64,000 nucleotides of DNA from Streptomyces sp. R41 (lineage in GTDB: Bacteria; Actinomycetota; Actinomycetes; Streptomycetales; Streptomycetaceae), in contig NZ_CP163443.1 in the NCBI RefSeq assembly GCF_041053055.1, positions 2,356,001 to 2,420,000 of the forward strand, given 5' to 3'. Both the position numbers and the translations under genes were made by a program. Of the stretch, positions 1-8,250 are shown one piece after another. Every line of letters begins with the position of its first letter. The first letter of the stretch is position 1. The notes under the pieces are model-generated. The model made no database searches. It worked only from the letters and a program-made list of their open reading frames with translations, and was not told where the DNA came from.

Positions 1-1
1 G

Positions 2-355
2 ATCGACGGTCCCCTGGTGTGCTGCTACTCCCACTTCGATTCGGCGCTCGGCACGATCTATCCGCTGGCCTCGCGCATGGCGGGCGACTCCCGGACGGTC
101 ACGGCGGACTTCGGCATCGGCCGTGCCCTTGGCGCCCAGTGGGGTGCGATGGGGCACGACGGGGTGCAGGCGGTGGCGGGCACGAAGTCGTACACGCTCG
201 CCGACGCCCTGCGCACGCGGCTCCCCACGTCGGGATGCGTGAACATCGACGCCGCGGCCGTGGTCAAGCGTGGCGGTCCCCCGTCCGGGGCCCACAGCGA
301 CATCTGCCATCGGGAACTGGCGCGGGTGGTGCTGGCGGCGGGCCGTATTCACTGA
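2..355 (+). CDS. C-terminal part of an unidentified protein (cut by window start)
   Basis: The reading frame is open from base 2 to a TGA at 353-355, giving about 117 residues of a C-terminus; the start lies outside the window. Visible features are an opening CCYSHFD segment, a GAMGHDG segment and a GAHSDICH segment close to the end. The pattern vaguely resembles the tail of an actinobacterial alpha/beta-hydrolase-like family, with a serine/aspartate-rich strand and a late histidine, but no nucleophile elbow is visible in the remaining part, so no function is asserted. It converges on the penicillin acylase gene, with a 14-bp tandem repeat array between them. Confidence 0.7.
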   Translation: MDGPLVCCYSHFDSALGTIYPLASRMAGDSRTVTADFGIGRALGAQWGAMGHDGVQAVAGTKSYTLADALRTRLPTSGCVNIDAAAVVKRGGPPSGAHSDICHRELARVVLAAGRIH

Positions 356-369
356 CCCGCCGCCCACCG

Positions 370-509
370 GCGTTGGCCAACCAGCGTTGGCCAACCGGTA
401 TTGACCAACCGGTGTTGGCCAACCGGTGTTGGCCAACCCGTGCTGACCAACCGGTGTCGGCCAACAGACGTAGGCGAAACGCCCGTTGGCCAACACCCGT
501 AGGCACCGT
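370..509. repeat. 14-bp tandem repeat array with palindromic core
   Basis: About ten head-to-tail units of 14 bp based on GTGTTGGCCAACCG. Units 1-6 are close to consensus and units 7-10 decay towards the right. The core GTTGGCCAAC is a perfect 10-bp palindrome, so each unit carries its own dyad. The array fills the space between two convergent genes and its last unit abuts the stop codon of the penicillin acylase gene. It could act as a terminator or binding array, or be a neutral minisatellite; the sequence cannot decide. Confidence 0.85.
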
Positions 510-3304
510 CACCGGTGTGACGTGTACTCCACCACCTGCTGATAGGTTGGCCGGTTCTGCCAGCTGATCTTTCCGTGCTTGATGCCGCCGAGCGTCCGCT
601 GGACGATCGAGTCGGCGCACCACTGGTCGCCCGCCGAGCACTGGTCGTCGCCGGGATAGACGTCGGACGCGGTCTGGCCGGCCGCCTCCTTCAGCGTGCT
701 GATCAGGGTGTCCCGGCAGGCACTGAGGCTGCCGCCGCCGCAGTACTTCTGCGTCAGACCGCCCTGCACCGACTCCCCGAGCACCGCCCGGATGTCCTTG
801 TCGACATAACTCCACCAGCCGTACTGGAAGGAGCTTCCGGCGTGCGAGCCGGTCGGGCCGTGCGCCGCCGACGGCGACTCGTCGATGGGGAGGTTGTTGC
901 CGAACGCGGTGTACAGGTCGCTGCCGAGCCCCGGCTGGAACTCCGCCTTCACCAGCAGCGGCCACCAGGCGTCCAGGATGCGGATCGCGTCGGCGTTGGC
1001 ATAGGTGTGCGAACCGGACGAGGTCTCCGTGCGCTTGGCACCCGCCGTCACCCACGCGGACAGCTTGCCGACGGCCGCCGCGGCCGTCGAGTCCGTGACC
1101 GTCGAGCTGTTGATGACCTTCAGCAGGTCCGGCAGCACGTCCTCGGCCCGCAGGTCGGCCAGGGCGGCGTCGGCCATGGCCTTCACCAGCGCGGACCGTG
1201 TGACACCGCCGGCCGCGACCAGCTTCTTCACCCGGTCTTCAAGCAGGTTGCCGCGGTGGACCGAGCCGTCACCCCAGGAGGCTGTCGTGTAGTCCTTGGC
1301 CTGCTTGTTGTTCCAGGAGATGTAGTAGTCCTGGTCGATGGAGTTGGGGTGGGCGGACGCCGGCGTGTAGTCGGCGGTGTTCGTCGTCGGGTTCCAGTTT
1401 TTCCATTCGTAGGCCGCCTGCGCCCACATGGGGAACTCGGCGTCGACACCGGTGGCGCGCACCGGGTTGTCGCCGCTGTTGTAGTACGCGGTGTGCGAGG
1501 AGTCGGCGTAGAACCAGTTGAAGGTGTAGTTGATGTGCTGCACCGCGCTCTGGAAGGTCGCCGGGCTCTTGACGTAGTCCGGGTCATTGAGCATCTGGAA
1601 GCCGATGATCGAGTCGGCCTCGTGCATGAAGGAGGAGCGCAAGGTGGTGTACGCGACCTTCTTGCCGCCGACCGTCGCGCGGTACTCCACCGGGCCGTAC
1701 TTGGTCCGGTAGACCTGCATACGGTACGAGCCCGCGGCAGTGCCGTCGGCGACGGTCGGCTTCCACGAGTTGGTCCGCTCGACCTTGTCCATGGCCGTGC
1801 AGGTGCCGTGGTACAGGTAGTGGTAGTCGTCCTGGCACAGCTCGACGGCGTAGGTGTCGATGATGTCCTGGCCGGAGGTCGTCGCGCTCCAGGAGTAGTC
1901 CTGGCCGCGGCCGAGTTCGACGTACATGCCCAGGCCCGCGAAGGAGGCGCCGCGGGCGCTGATGCCCGGGCCCTGGATCTCCTGAAGCATGAGCAGCTGT
2001 GGCGCGAAGTAGCCGGTCTGCGGGCCGAAGACGGCGATCGGGTGGCCGCCGGCGGTGTACTTGCCGCTCACCACGAGGGCGTTGGACATGCCACGCTTTG
2101 CCGAGCCGAGGGAGGTCTTGGCCGCCGTGGTCGAGGCGCTGGTGGCACTGGCGGTGGCCGCGCTGCCGGTGCGGTCGTAGACCAACTGCTCCTGGGTCAC
2201 CGAACCGGCGTCGGGCAGGGCCTCGCCCTGCGGGGAGCCGGGCTTCGAGGCGTACGGGAAGCTCTCGCCGTTGTGGACGGTCAGGACCGCTTCGGGGTCG
2301 TTGCGCTCACGGAAGGACTCCCAGATCTTGGTGCCTTCGGTCACGCCGTACTTGGATTGGGCGGCGAGGAGCGAGATGGCGTTGTTGACCTCGCCGCCTC
2401 CTCCTGAGCCGAAGAGCGCGCCGATGACGGAGGCCAGCGCGACCAGATCGGTGAGCTTGAAGTGGTCGATGGTGCCGGCGTTGGTGATGGAGTCCTTGTG
2501 GCCGGTCAGGACGTACTCGCCGGGGAAGTAGCGACCGCTGTCGGAGGCGTCGATATAGGCGTTGATGCCGTCGATGTAGGCGTCTGCGTCGGCGAGGGCC
2601 TGCTGACCGCGCGCGCCGTTGCCGGCGATGGCGTTGTCGATCTGGGCCTGCAGATCGGCCTCGGTGTAGGGAGCGTTGCGCCAGAACTCCTGCTCAAGGC
2701 CCTGGTTGGACGCCGCGCCGCCGGCGAAGGTGGTCAGCTGGCCGCGTCCGACGTGCCGGAAGACGTCCATCAGCCACAGTCGGTCCTGGGCGGCGGCGTA
2801 CCCGGCGCCGTACTCGGTGCCGTAGCGGGTCGTGCCGGTGATGTGCGGAACGCCCGTCTTCTTGTCGCGGACGATCGTCACGTCGCTGCGCGGCTTGGTG
2901 GTCGAGGCGACCTGGTCCGAAGCGACTCCGAAGGACGCGTCGTTGAAGAAGTCGTTGATCTTGGCGTCGGTGAGCGTGGAGTGGCCCGAGGCCAGGTTGC
3001 CGTAGGGGGCGAGCTGGTCCTCGGCGTGGTCGGGCTGGGTGCCGAAGGCCTGGTTGAGGAGGATCTGGGCGAGGGTCGCGTTGCCGTTCTCGCCGGGCGG
3101 GAGGATGTCGGAACACTGGCCGCCGCAGTAGTCGTTCGCGGCAGCCGCCGACGGTGCTGCCGAGGTCTCGGCGGCCGCGGCCTGGGAAAGCGGCGACAAA
3201 AGACCGGCAATGAGCACGCATACGGATGCGGCCTTGAGGAACTTGGGGAATCTGCGGGGAGTTCTCAGTCTGTCGAGCGTGGTGCGTGGGGTGCGCCGTG
3301 GCAT
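509..3304 (-). CDS. secreted penicillin acylase family (S45) amidohydrolase
   Basis: The 931-residue protein has an N-terminal signal peptide: basic start, hydrophobic stretch at about 25-45, AAAA region. It is followed by an S45 Ntn-hydrolase precursor. The alpha-chain region includes DVTIVRDKKTGVPHI (141-155) and the GYAAAQDRLWLMD block (168-180) typical of the family. The probable autocatalytic nucleophile is Ser407 in GMSNALVVSG, equivalent to the SN(N/A) start of the beta chain, with HPIAVFGPQTGY after it. The family is processed to an alpha/beta heterodimer and cleaves amide bonds of penicillins, acyl-homoserine lactones or related acylated amines; the substrate here is unknown. A strong Shine-Dalgarno (GGGAGGAG) precedes the ATG at 3304. 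Length fits the larger actinobacterial members. Confidence 0.9.
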   Translation of the reverse strand: MPRRTPRTTLDRLRTPRRFPKFLKAASVCVLIAGLLSPLSQAAAAETSAAPSAAAANDYCGGQCSDILPPGENGNATLAQILLNQAFGTQPDHAEDQLAPYGNLASGHSTLTDAKINDFFNDASFGVASDQVASTTKPRSDVTIVRDKKTGVPHITGTTRYGTEYGAGYAAAQDRLWLMDVFRHVGRGQLTTFAGGAASNQGLEQEFWRNAPYTEADLQAQIDNAIAGNGARGQQALADADAYIDGINAYIDASDSGRYFPGEYVLTGHKDSITNAGTIDHFKLTDLVALASVIGALFGSGGGGEVNNAISLLAAQSKYGVTEGTKIWESFRERNDPEAVLTVHNGESFPYASKPGSPQGEALPDAGSVTQEQLVYDRTGSAATASATSASTTAAKTSLGSAKRGMSNALVVSGKYTAGGHPIAVFGPQTGYFAPQLLMLQEIQGPGISARGASFAGLGMYVELGRGQDYSWSATTSGQDIIDTYAVELCQDDYHYLYHGTCTAMDKVERTNSWKPTVADGTAAGSYRMQVYRTKYGPVEYRATVGGKKVAYTTLRSSFMHEADSIIGFQMLNDPDYVKSPATFQSAVQHINYTFNWFYADSSHTAYYNSGDNPVRATGVDAEFPMWAQAAYEWKNWNPTTNTADYTPASAHPNSIDQDYYISWNNKQAKDYTTASWGDGSVHRGNLLEDRVKKLVAAGGVTRSALVKAMADAALADLRAEDVLPDLLKVINSSTVTDSTAAAAVGKLSAWVTAGAKRTETSSGSHTYANADAIRILDAWWPLLVKAEFQPGLGSDLYTAFGNNLPIDESPSAAHGPTGSHAGSSFQYGWWSYVDKDIRAVLGESVQGGLTQKYCGGGSLSACRDTLISTLKEAAGQTASDVYPGDDQCSAGDQWCADSIVQRTLGGIKHGKISWQNRPTYQQVVEYTSHR

Positions 3305-3592
3305 GGCAGCTCCTCCCGACGGGGGTGGGCCGGACGTTACCGCCGGTATCCCCGAGATTGAAGATGAACATGCGTCAGTTTTTGGGATTCATCACGTCCG
3401 GACAGCGCCGTCGACAGGCGGCTGACAGCGGCGGGAGGTAGGCCGGGGGCAGCTCGGCGGGTGGCTTATGGCGGTCATCGAAAAATGGATGGAGCCGAAT
3501 CGCTTGTCGATACGTCTATTCGGCGACGTCCGTACGACGACGACGCCGAAGTGACCGAAGTTCAGGTGCAGGTGTGACGGAGGTGCAGGGCG

Positions 3593-4195
3593 ATGGCGGG
3601 TTTCCGGAGTCTGGCGAGACAGGTGCGAGATCCGAGGTGCGACCTGGCACTGCGGCGCTACTCACTGCGCAAGTGCCTTGAGAAGTTCGCCCCTTACGGG
3701 CATCGGGCGACCTGGGACCATCTGTGCTCCCGGGCCGGGTTCGGTCCCGAGGACCGGTCCCCCGATCCAGCGCGGCTCGTGGCCGCACTGGACGAGTTGG
3801 AGGAGGCCCGCTCCGTCTGGCTCACCTACGAGGCCGAGTTCGCTCAGCGTCGCAAGAAGGAGAAGCACGACGGGCTGCGCAGCCCGGGCAGTGTGGACGA
3901 CTGGCACCGGCTGACCTGGGGCGGCTTCGGGGTCGCGTGGTGCGACGACCCGAGGATCCACCCCCATGGACCACTGACCGAGGTGCTGCGCCGGCTGATC
4001 GCCGCGCTGGAGCGCGAGCCGGGCGCGGTCTGCCCGGTGTGCGCCGGGGAGCGCCTCTCATGGAAGTACGACCTGGCCCACGAACCGTCGTCGGGCCCGG
4101 TGTGCACGAGTTGCGGAATCGTGGTGCCGCGCCCCGTTCTGACGCCCGAGGCGCTGGCGGAGGCCAGGCGCGGGCGCCTCCTCGTATCGGCGTGA
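3593..4195 (+). CDS. hypothetical protein with C-terminal zinc ribbon
   Basis: Protein of 200 residues, not assigned to a named family. The C-terminal third has two CxxC knuckles, CPVC and CTSC, about 30 residues apart, which looks like a zinc ribbon. The N-terminal part is helical and rich in Arg and Lys (RRKKEKHDG). No membrane segment or signal peptide. GGAGGT lies 8 bp before the ATG, which supports this start. The gene stands alone between the divergent acylase gene and the BKACE gene. A nucleic-acid-binding role is possible from the ribbon and charge, but that is inference only. Confidence 0.75.
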   Translation: MAGFRSLARQVRDPRCDLALRRYSLRKCLEKFAPYGHRATWDHLCSRAGFGPEDRSPDPARLVAALDELEEARSVWLTYEAEFAQRRKKEKHDGLRSPGSVDDWHRLTWGGFGVAWCDDPRIHPHGPLTEVLRRLIAALEREPGAVCPVCAGERLSWKYDLAHEPSSGPVCTSCGIVVPRPVLTPEALAEARRGRLLVSA

Positions 4196-4240
4196 GCGCT
4201 CCGCTTGGTCGATCGGTTGGGTACGGGAACTGCGGGTGAG

Positions 4241-4300
4241 CCGTCCGCCGCGGGTGGTTCGTGGCTGGGCGCGCAGTTCCCCGCGCCCCTGTCAGGGCGC
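4241..4300 (+). repeat. dispersed Streptomyces intergenic repeat, copy 1
   Basis: The core GGCTGGGCGCGCAGTTCCCC plus GCGCCCCT recurs exactly at 7535-7562. The 30 bp at 4261-4290 are identical to 7533-7562, and both copies are preceded by a CCGTCCG...CGCGGGT segment. The right end folds back on a GGGCGC stretch to give a short hairpin. This matches a repeat family I know from Streptomyces intergenic regions. It lies just upstream of the BKACE start. Confidence 0.8.
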
Positions 4301-4344
4301 TGCACACACCGGCGGTGTCAGTCGTGACTGGCACTATCGAGAGC

Positions 4345-5073
4345 ATGGTGCAGGTCTGTGTGAACGGAGCCCGCGGGTCGGCGGACGGCGCGGTCGTGCC
4401 GATGTCGCCCGAAGCGATGGCCCAGTCAGCGGCCGAGGCCGTCTCGGCCGGAGCGTCGGACATCCATGTCCATCCCAAATCCCCCTGTGGACAGGACACA
4501 TTGTCGCCGAAGGCGGTCGCGGCGACGCTCGAAGCGATACGGGCGCGGGTGAGCGTCCCCGTCGGCGTGACCACCGGCGCGTGGGCCGAGCCGGATCCCG
4601 CGGCCCGCGTGGAGCGCGTGCGTTCCTGGACCGTCCTGCCCGACCACGCCTCGGTCAACTGGCATGAGCCGGGCGCCGAGGAGGTGGCGGCGGCGCTCCT
4701 CGACCGCGGCATCGGCGTGGAGGCGGGCATCTGGTCCGGCACGGAGGGCGCCGCACGCTTCGCGGCGTCGCCGCTCGCGCCCCGGGTGCTGCGAGTGCTG
4801 GCCGAGGTCATGGACACCACCCCTCAGACGGCCCAGGAGTCGGCCCGAGCCCTCCTCGCCGGCCTCGGCACACACCACGCCCGCCCTGTCCTGCTGCACG
4901 GCCTGGAGGGCGGCACCTGGCCGGTGCTGCGCCTCGCGGGGCGGCTGGGGCTCGCCACCCGGATCGGCCTGGAGGACACCTTGGTCCTGCCGGACGGGGA
5001 GCGGGCGATGTCCAACGGTCAGTTGGTGGCGGAGGGGTTGGTTCAGTACGAGGCTGCCCAGCGCCTGTCGTAG
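4345..5073 (+). CDS. BKACE family (3-keto-5-aminohexanoate cleavage-type) enzyme
   Basis: A 242-residue TIM-barrel-type protein of the DUF849/BKACE superfamily, whose members condense beta-keto acids with acetyl-CoA to give acetoacetate and a CoA ester. Family features visible: the N-terminal VNGARG segment, the metal-site strand SDIHVHPKS (HxH), SVNWHEPGAEE in mid-protein, and a late TRIGLEDTLVLPDG block containing the conserved GLED loop. The ATG at 4345 is chosen because upstream codons would run through the dispersed intergenic repeat. It is shorter than typical 270-310 residue BKACEs, like other short actinobacterial members. The substrate is not predictable here. Confidence 0.85.
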   Translation: MVQVCVNGARGSADGAVVPMSPEAMAQSAAEAVSAGASDIHVHPKSPCGQDTLSPKAVAATLEAIRARVSVPVGVTTGAWAEPDPAARVERVRSWTVLPDHASVNWHEPGAEEVAAALLDRGIGVEAGIWSGTEGAARFAASPLAPRVLRVLAEVMDTTPQTAQESARALLAGLGTHHARPVLLHGLEGGTWPVLRLAGRLGLATRIGLEDTLVLPDGERAMSNGQLVAEGLVQYEAAQRLS

Positions 5074-5199
5074 GCGAGCTCGCGGACTTCGGCGCGGGCG
5101 GCCCGACGCTACCAGCCGCAAATCCGCTCGCTCCAGTGCTTTCCCCTCCGGACAGTTGGGGGCGATGAAACCCGGCTGAGGAACCCGAGGAGTCCCGAC

Positions 5200-6267
5200 A
5201 TGTCGACGCTGCGCGTCACCGCCGAAGTGCTGAGCATCCATGAGCATCCGAACGCCGACGCGCTCGAATTGGCCCAGGTGGGCCTGTATCGAGCCGTCGT
5301 CGCCAAGGGCGCTTACCGCACCGGCGAGCGCGCTCTCTACATCCCGGAGCAGTCCGTGCTCCCGGCCGACCTGATCGAGGAGCTGGGGCTGACCGGGCGG
5401 CTGGCGGGAAGCAAGGCGGACCGGGTCAGGGCCGTACGGCTGCGCGGTGAGCTGTCGCAGGGAATCGTCTGCCGCCCGAAGGCACTGGCGGACGTCGACC
5501 TGGCGAAGGCCGCCGAGGACGGAACGGACTTCGCCGAGGCGCTCGGCATCGTCAAGTGGGTGCCGCCGATCCCGCCCACAATGAACGGCGAGGTCGAGTC
5601 CGCGCCCGATCTGCTGCCCTGGGTCGACATCGAGAACATTCAGCGGTATCCGGACATCTTCACCCCTGGCGAGCCCGTCGTCCTCACCGAGAAGCTGCAC
5701 GGTTCGGCCTGCCTGCTGACATACGTCGCCGACGAGGGCCGCGTGCACGTCTCGTCGAAGGGCTTCGGCGCCAAGTCCCTGGCGCTCAAGGAGGATCCGC
5801 GCAATCTGTACTGGCGCGCCGTCCACGGCCATGGGGTCGCGGACGCCGCGGCCCGGCTCGCCGGACGGCTGGGCGCGCGCCGGGTCGGAATCTTCGGCGA
5901 GGTCTACGGGGCGGGCGTACAGGACCTGTCGTACGGCGCCGACGGACGCCGCGAGACGATCGGTTACGTCGTGTTCGACGTGTCCGCGGAGATCGACGGC
6001 GAGGTCCGCTGGCTGGACGCGGCGGCACTGCTGGACGGCGAACTCCCGCTGGTGCCACGGCTGTACGAGGGCCCGTACGACATCGAGCGCGTCCTGGAGG
6101 TCGCCTCGGGCCGGGAGACCGTGTCCGGGCGCGAGCTGCATCTGCGTGAGGGCGTCGTGATCCGCCCTGCCACCGAGCGGTACAGCCCGGTGACGGGCGG
6201 CCGGGCGATAGCGAAGGCGGTCAGCCCGGCGTATCTGACGCGGAAGGGCGGCACCGAGTACGAGTAG
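5200..6267 (+). CDS. DraRnl-like (Rnl5-type) ATP-dependent RNA ligase
   Basis: A 355-residue nucleotidyltransferase. Motif I is EKLHG at 164-168, with Lys165 as the predicted AMP acceptor. Motif III is the FGEVYGAG region (232-239), IIIa is around IGYVVFDV (254-261), IV is EGVVIRP (317-323) and V is around AIAKAVS (336-342). The roughly 125-residue N-terminal module before the catalytic domain matches the architecture of Deinococcus radiodurans DraRnl, where an OB-like domain precedes the adenylyltransferase and sealing acts on 3'-OH/5'-phosphate nicks, probably in RNA repair. GAGGAG lies 7 bp before the ATG. No kinase, phosphatase or RtcB partner is adjacent, so it probably acts alone. Confidence 0.88.
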   Translation: MSTLRVTAEVLSIHEHPNADALELAQVGLYRAVVAKGAYRTGERALYIPEQSVLPADLIEELGLTGRLAGSKADRVRAVRLRGELSQGIVCRPKALADVDLAKAAEDGTDFAEALGIVKWVPPIPPTMNGEVESAPDLLPWVDIENIQRYPDIFTPGEPVVLTEKLHGSACLLTYVADEGRVHVSSKGFGAKSLALKEDPRNLYWRAVHGHGVADAAARLAGRLGARRVGIFGEVYGAGVQDLSYGADGRRETIGYVVFDVSAEIDGEVRWLDAAALLDGELPLVPRLYEGPYDIERVLEVASGRETVSGRELHLREGVVIRPATERYSPVTGGRAIAKAVSPAYLTRKGGTEYE

Positions 6268-6387
6268 GGGGCGGGCGTACGGAGCCTTCGGGGTTCCGTA
6301 CGCGCGCCGTCACCGTGTCACCGTGCGGACCTCCTAGGAGGCACGTGGGCGATCCTGAGGTGGCTGCTCCCGCCCATGCGGTCGCGG

Positions 6388-6897
6388 TCAGCGGCAGTCC
6401 TCGGGCTCCCGCTGCCGCTTCTGTGGTTTCCGCTGCGCGCCGTCGCGTTCCACCATGAGCCGGGAGCCGGTCCGGCGCTCGCCGAAGACGTCGTCCGGGT
6501 TGGAGAGCACGCAGTTCTCCAGTGACAGACAGCCGCATCCGATGCAGTCCGTGAGGTGGTCCCGCAGTCGGCTCAGCTGTGTGATCCGCTCGTCGAGTTC
6601 GGAGCGCCAGGCCTCCGAGAGCCGGGCCCAGTCCTCCCGCGTCGGAGTGCGCTCCTCCGGAAGTTCGGCGAGGGCCTCGCGGATGGTGGCGAGCGGGATG
6701 CCGACGCGTTGCGCGGCGCGCACGAAGGCGACGCGGCGCAGCGCGTCCCGGTGGTAGCGGCGCTGGTTTCCCGTGGTGCGGCGGCTGCTGATCAGGCCCT
6801 TTGACTCGTAGAAATGCAGGGCGGAGACGGCGGCGCCGCTGCGGGCCGACAGCTGGCCGACCGTGAGTTCATGGATCTTCTCGGGAATCTGGGGCAC
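6388..6897 (-). CDS. soxR: SoxR redox-sensing MerR-family regulator
   Basis: A 169-residue MerR-type protein. The N-terminal winged helix-turn-helix (about 10-75) includes [11 protein letters not shown] and the YHRDALRR segment. A dimerisation helix follows. The signature cluster-binding loop is [12 protein letters not shown], with Cys118, 121, 123 and 129 in the CxxCxCx5C spacing that holds the SoxR [2Fe-2S] cluster. In Streptomyces SoxR responds to redox-active metabolites rather than driving a SoxS cascade. The start is GTG at 6897. It is divergent from the MaoC gene, and I see no convincing SoxR box (CCTCAAG dyad) in the 107-bp space, so its targets probably lie elsewhere. Confidence 0.95.
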   Translation of the reverse strand: MPQIPEKIHELTVGQLSARSGAAVSALHFYESKGLISSRRTTGNQRRYHRDALRRVAFVRAAQRVGIPLATIREALAELPEERTPTREDWARLSEAWRSELDERITQLSRLRDHLTDCIGCGCLSLENCVLSNPDDVFGERRTGSRLMVERDGAQRKPQKRQREPEDCR

Positions 6898-6962
6898 CCC
6901 TCGAACCTAACCCACCTCGGCACCCCCGCGGTGCGTTGACAGGAGGCCCTCACCCGACCATG

Positions 6963-6978
6963 CTAAGCAGTCGCTTAG
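6963..6978. promoter_or_regulatory. TetR-type operator upstream of maoC
   Basis: CTAAGC-AGTC-GCTTAG, a perfect 6-bp dyad with a 4-bp spacer, ends 26 bp before the MaoC start codon. Nearly the same dyad (CTGAGC-GAGC-GCTTAG) lies before the tetR gene that follows maoC convergently, so that TetR is the likely ligand. Confidence 0.7.
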
Positions 6979-7004
6979 ACATTGCGACGCGGGAGGCCAG
7001 GGAC

Positions 7005-7466
7005 ATGGCAGAGCCGAGGATCTTCACGTCCGCCGACGAACTGAAGGCGGCGGTGGGCGAACAGTTGGGTCACAGTGACTGGCTGGAGATCGACCAGAAG
7101 CGGATCGACCTGTTCGCGGACGCAACAGGCGACCACCAGTGGATCCACGTGGACCCCGAGAAGGCGGCCGCGGGCCCATTCGGTACGACCATCGCGCACG
7201 GCTACCTCACGCTGTCGCTGCTGCCCGCGCTGGTGCCGCAGGTGATGCGCGTCGAGGGCATGAAGATGGGCGTCAACTACGGCTCGAACAAGGTGCGGTT
7301 CCCCGCCCCGGTGCCGGTGGGGTCCCGCCTGCGCGCGACCGCGGTCCTCACGGAGGTCACCGAGGCCGGGGGTGGCGTCCAGGTCACGGCCGCGGTGACC
7401 GTGGAGCGCGAAGGTGGGGACAAGCCGGTGTGCGTGGCCGAGTCGGTGTCTCGGTACTACTTCTGA
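7005..7466 (+). CDS. MaoC-like (R)-specific enoyl-CoA hydratase
   Basis: A 153-residue single hot-dog-fold protein. The hydratase-2 motif is visible as DATGDHQWIHVDPEKA followed by FGTTIAHGYLTLSLLP, carrying the catalytic Asp and His. Such enzymes hydrate trans-2-enoyl-CoA to (R)-3-hydroxyacyl-CoA in fatty acid or polyhydroxyalkanoate metabolism. The ATG at 7005 is preferred over 6936 because it has GGGAGG 8 bp upstream and gives the usual N-terminus, and because the earlier start would place the operator inside the coding region. The TetR gene downstream is convergent and its predicted operator sits in this promoter. Confidence 0.9.
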   Translation: MAEPRIFTSADELKAAVGEQLGHSDWLEIDQKRIDLFADATGDHQWIHVDPEKAAAGPFGTTIAHGYLTLSLLPALVPQVMRVEGMKMGVNYGSNKVRFPAPVPVGSRLRATAVLTEVTEAGGGVQVTAAVTVEREGGDKPVCVAESVSRYYF

Positions 7467-7490
7467 GTGCACCGAACTACTTCTGAGTGC
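7456..7490 (+). repeat. 15-bp direct repeat across the maoC stop
   Basis: ACTACTTCTGAGTGC occurs at 7456-7470 and again at 7476-7490, a 20-bp-period duplication that includes the maoC stop codon. It looks like a recent slippage duplication with no coding consequence. Confidence 0.8.
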
Positions 7491-7508
7491 GCCGACGAAA
7501 GCCTCGGG

Positions 7509-7572
7509 CCGTCCGTTTTCCGCGGGTCGCCTGTGGCTGGGCGCGCAGTTCCCCGCGCCCCTACCGGGGCGC
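7509..7572 (+). repeat. dispersed Streptomyces intergenic repeat, copy 2
   Basis: Second copy of the element at 4241-4300, identical over 30 bp (7533-7562). Here the right end, GCGCCCCTACCGGGGCGC, is a near-perfect hairpin. It lies between the convergent maoC and tetR genes and may serve as their shared terminator. Confidence 0.8.
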
Positions 7573-7574
7573 GG

Positions 7575-8201
7575 TCACTCCTTGGCCCCGACCATCCGCA
7601 GGACGAGGTCGGCATAGAGCGCGCCGACCTCGTCCGGGGTCCGGGGGCCGTTGACGTTGAACCAGCGGGCCACGTCGATGCACAGGGAGAGGATGGCGAG
7701 CGTGGTGCCGGGGATGTCCGGGACGTCGAAGTCGCCGGCGGCCACGCCCTCCTCGATGATGCCGCGCACCTCGGCGTCGACCTGGCGGCGCAGGGCGATG
7801 ATCTCGGCGCGGGCGTCCGGGCCGAGCGAGTCCAGTTCGTACTGCACGACCCGTGCGGTGGTGCGACCCCCCGCGTGCCAGCGCACGAAGGAGCTCACGG
7901 CGTCGGCCAGGCGCTCGGTCGCGCCGCCCTCGCCCTGGGCGGCCGTCCGCAGGATGTCGAGGGCCTTCTCGTGGCCGATCCTGCTGATGCGGTGGAGCAG
8001 CTCTTCCTTGGTCTTGTAGTGGATGTAGAGCGCGGCCGGGCTCATGCCCGCGCGGCCCGCGATGTCCCGGGTCGTCGTCGCGTGGTACCCGCGCTCGGCG
8101 AAGGCCTCCACGGCGGCGACGAGCAGCCGTCGGGCCGCGTCCGGGGTGACCTCGGCCCACGGCTGCATCTCCGCGCCGGCCGTCTCCTCCGCCGTACTCA
8201 T
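7575..8201 (-). CDS. TetR/AcrR family regulator (probable regulator of maoC)
   Basis: A 208-residue protein with an N-terminal TetR helix-turn-helix: AAVEAFAERGYHATTTRDIA then GMSPAALYIHYKTKEELL at about 25-70. The ligand domain that follows is of the fatty-acyl regulator type. The ATG at 8201 is chosen; an in-frame ATG at 8240 would add 13 residues but sits almost on the operator. The dyad at 8251-8266 just upstream and its match at 6963-6978 before maoC suggest autoregulation plus control of the hydratase gene. Ligand unknown; an acyl-CoA is likely by context (inference). Confidence 0.88.
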   Translation of the reverse strand: MSTAEETAGAEMQPWAEVTPDAARRLLVAAVEAFAERGYHATTTRDIAGRAGMSPAALYIHYKTKEELLHRISRIGHEKALDILRTAAQGEGGATERLADAVSSFVRWHAGGRTTARVVQYELDSLGPDARAEIIALRRQVDAEVRGIIEEGVAAGDFDVPDIPGTTLAILSLCIDVARWFNVNGPRTPDEVGALYADLVLRMVGAKE

Positions 8202-8250
8202 CGCTGTCCGCCCCTTCTCCACTGCCAGGGTGAACACCATACCCCCGAAC

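Noticed and set aside
575..2407. Long open frame on the plus strand opposite the penicillin acylase gene
   Set aside because: It is a high-G+C shadow; the acylase frame has signal peptide, family motifs and a strong ribosome site, and this one is Arg/Val/Gly-rich with no motif.
4426..6141. 571-codon minus-strand frame across the BKACE and RNA ligase genes
   Set aside because: Opposite strand of two well-recognised genes; no family resemblance and low-complexity Arg/Gln composition.
6898..7004. Possible SoxR box between soxR and maoC
   Set aside because: No CCTCAAG-type dyad with MerR spacing was found; the clear dyad here is of TetR type.
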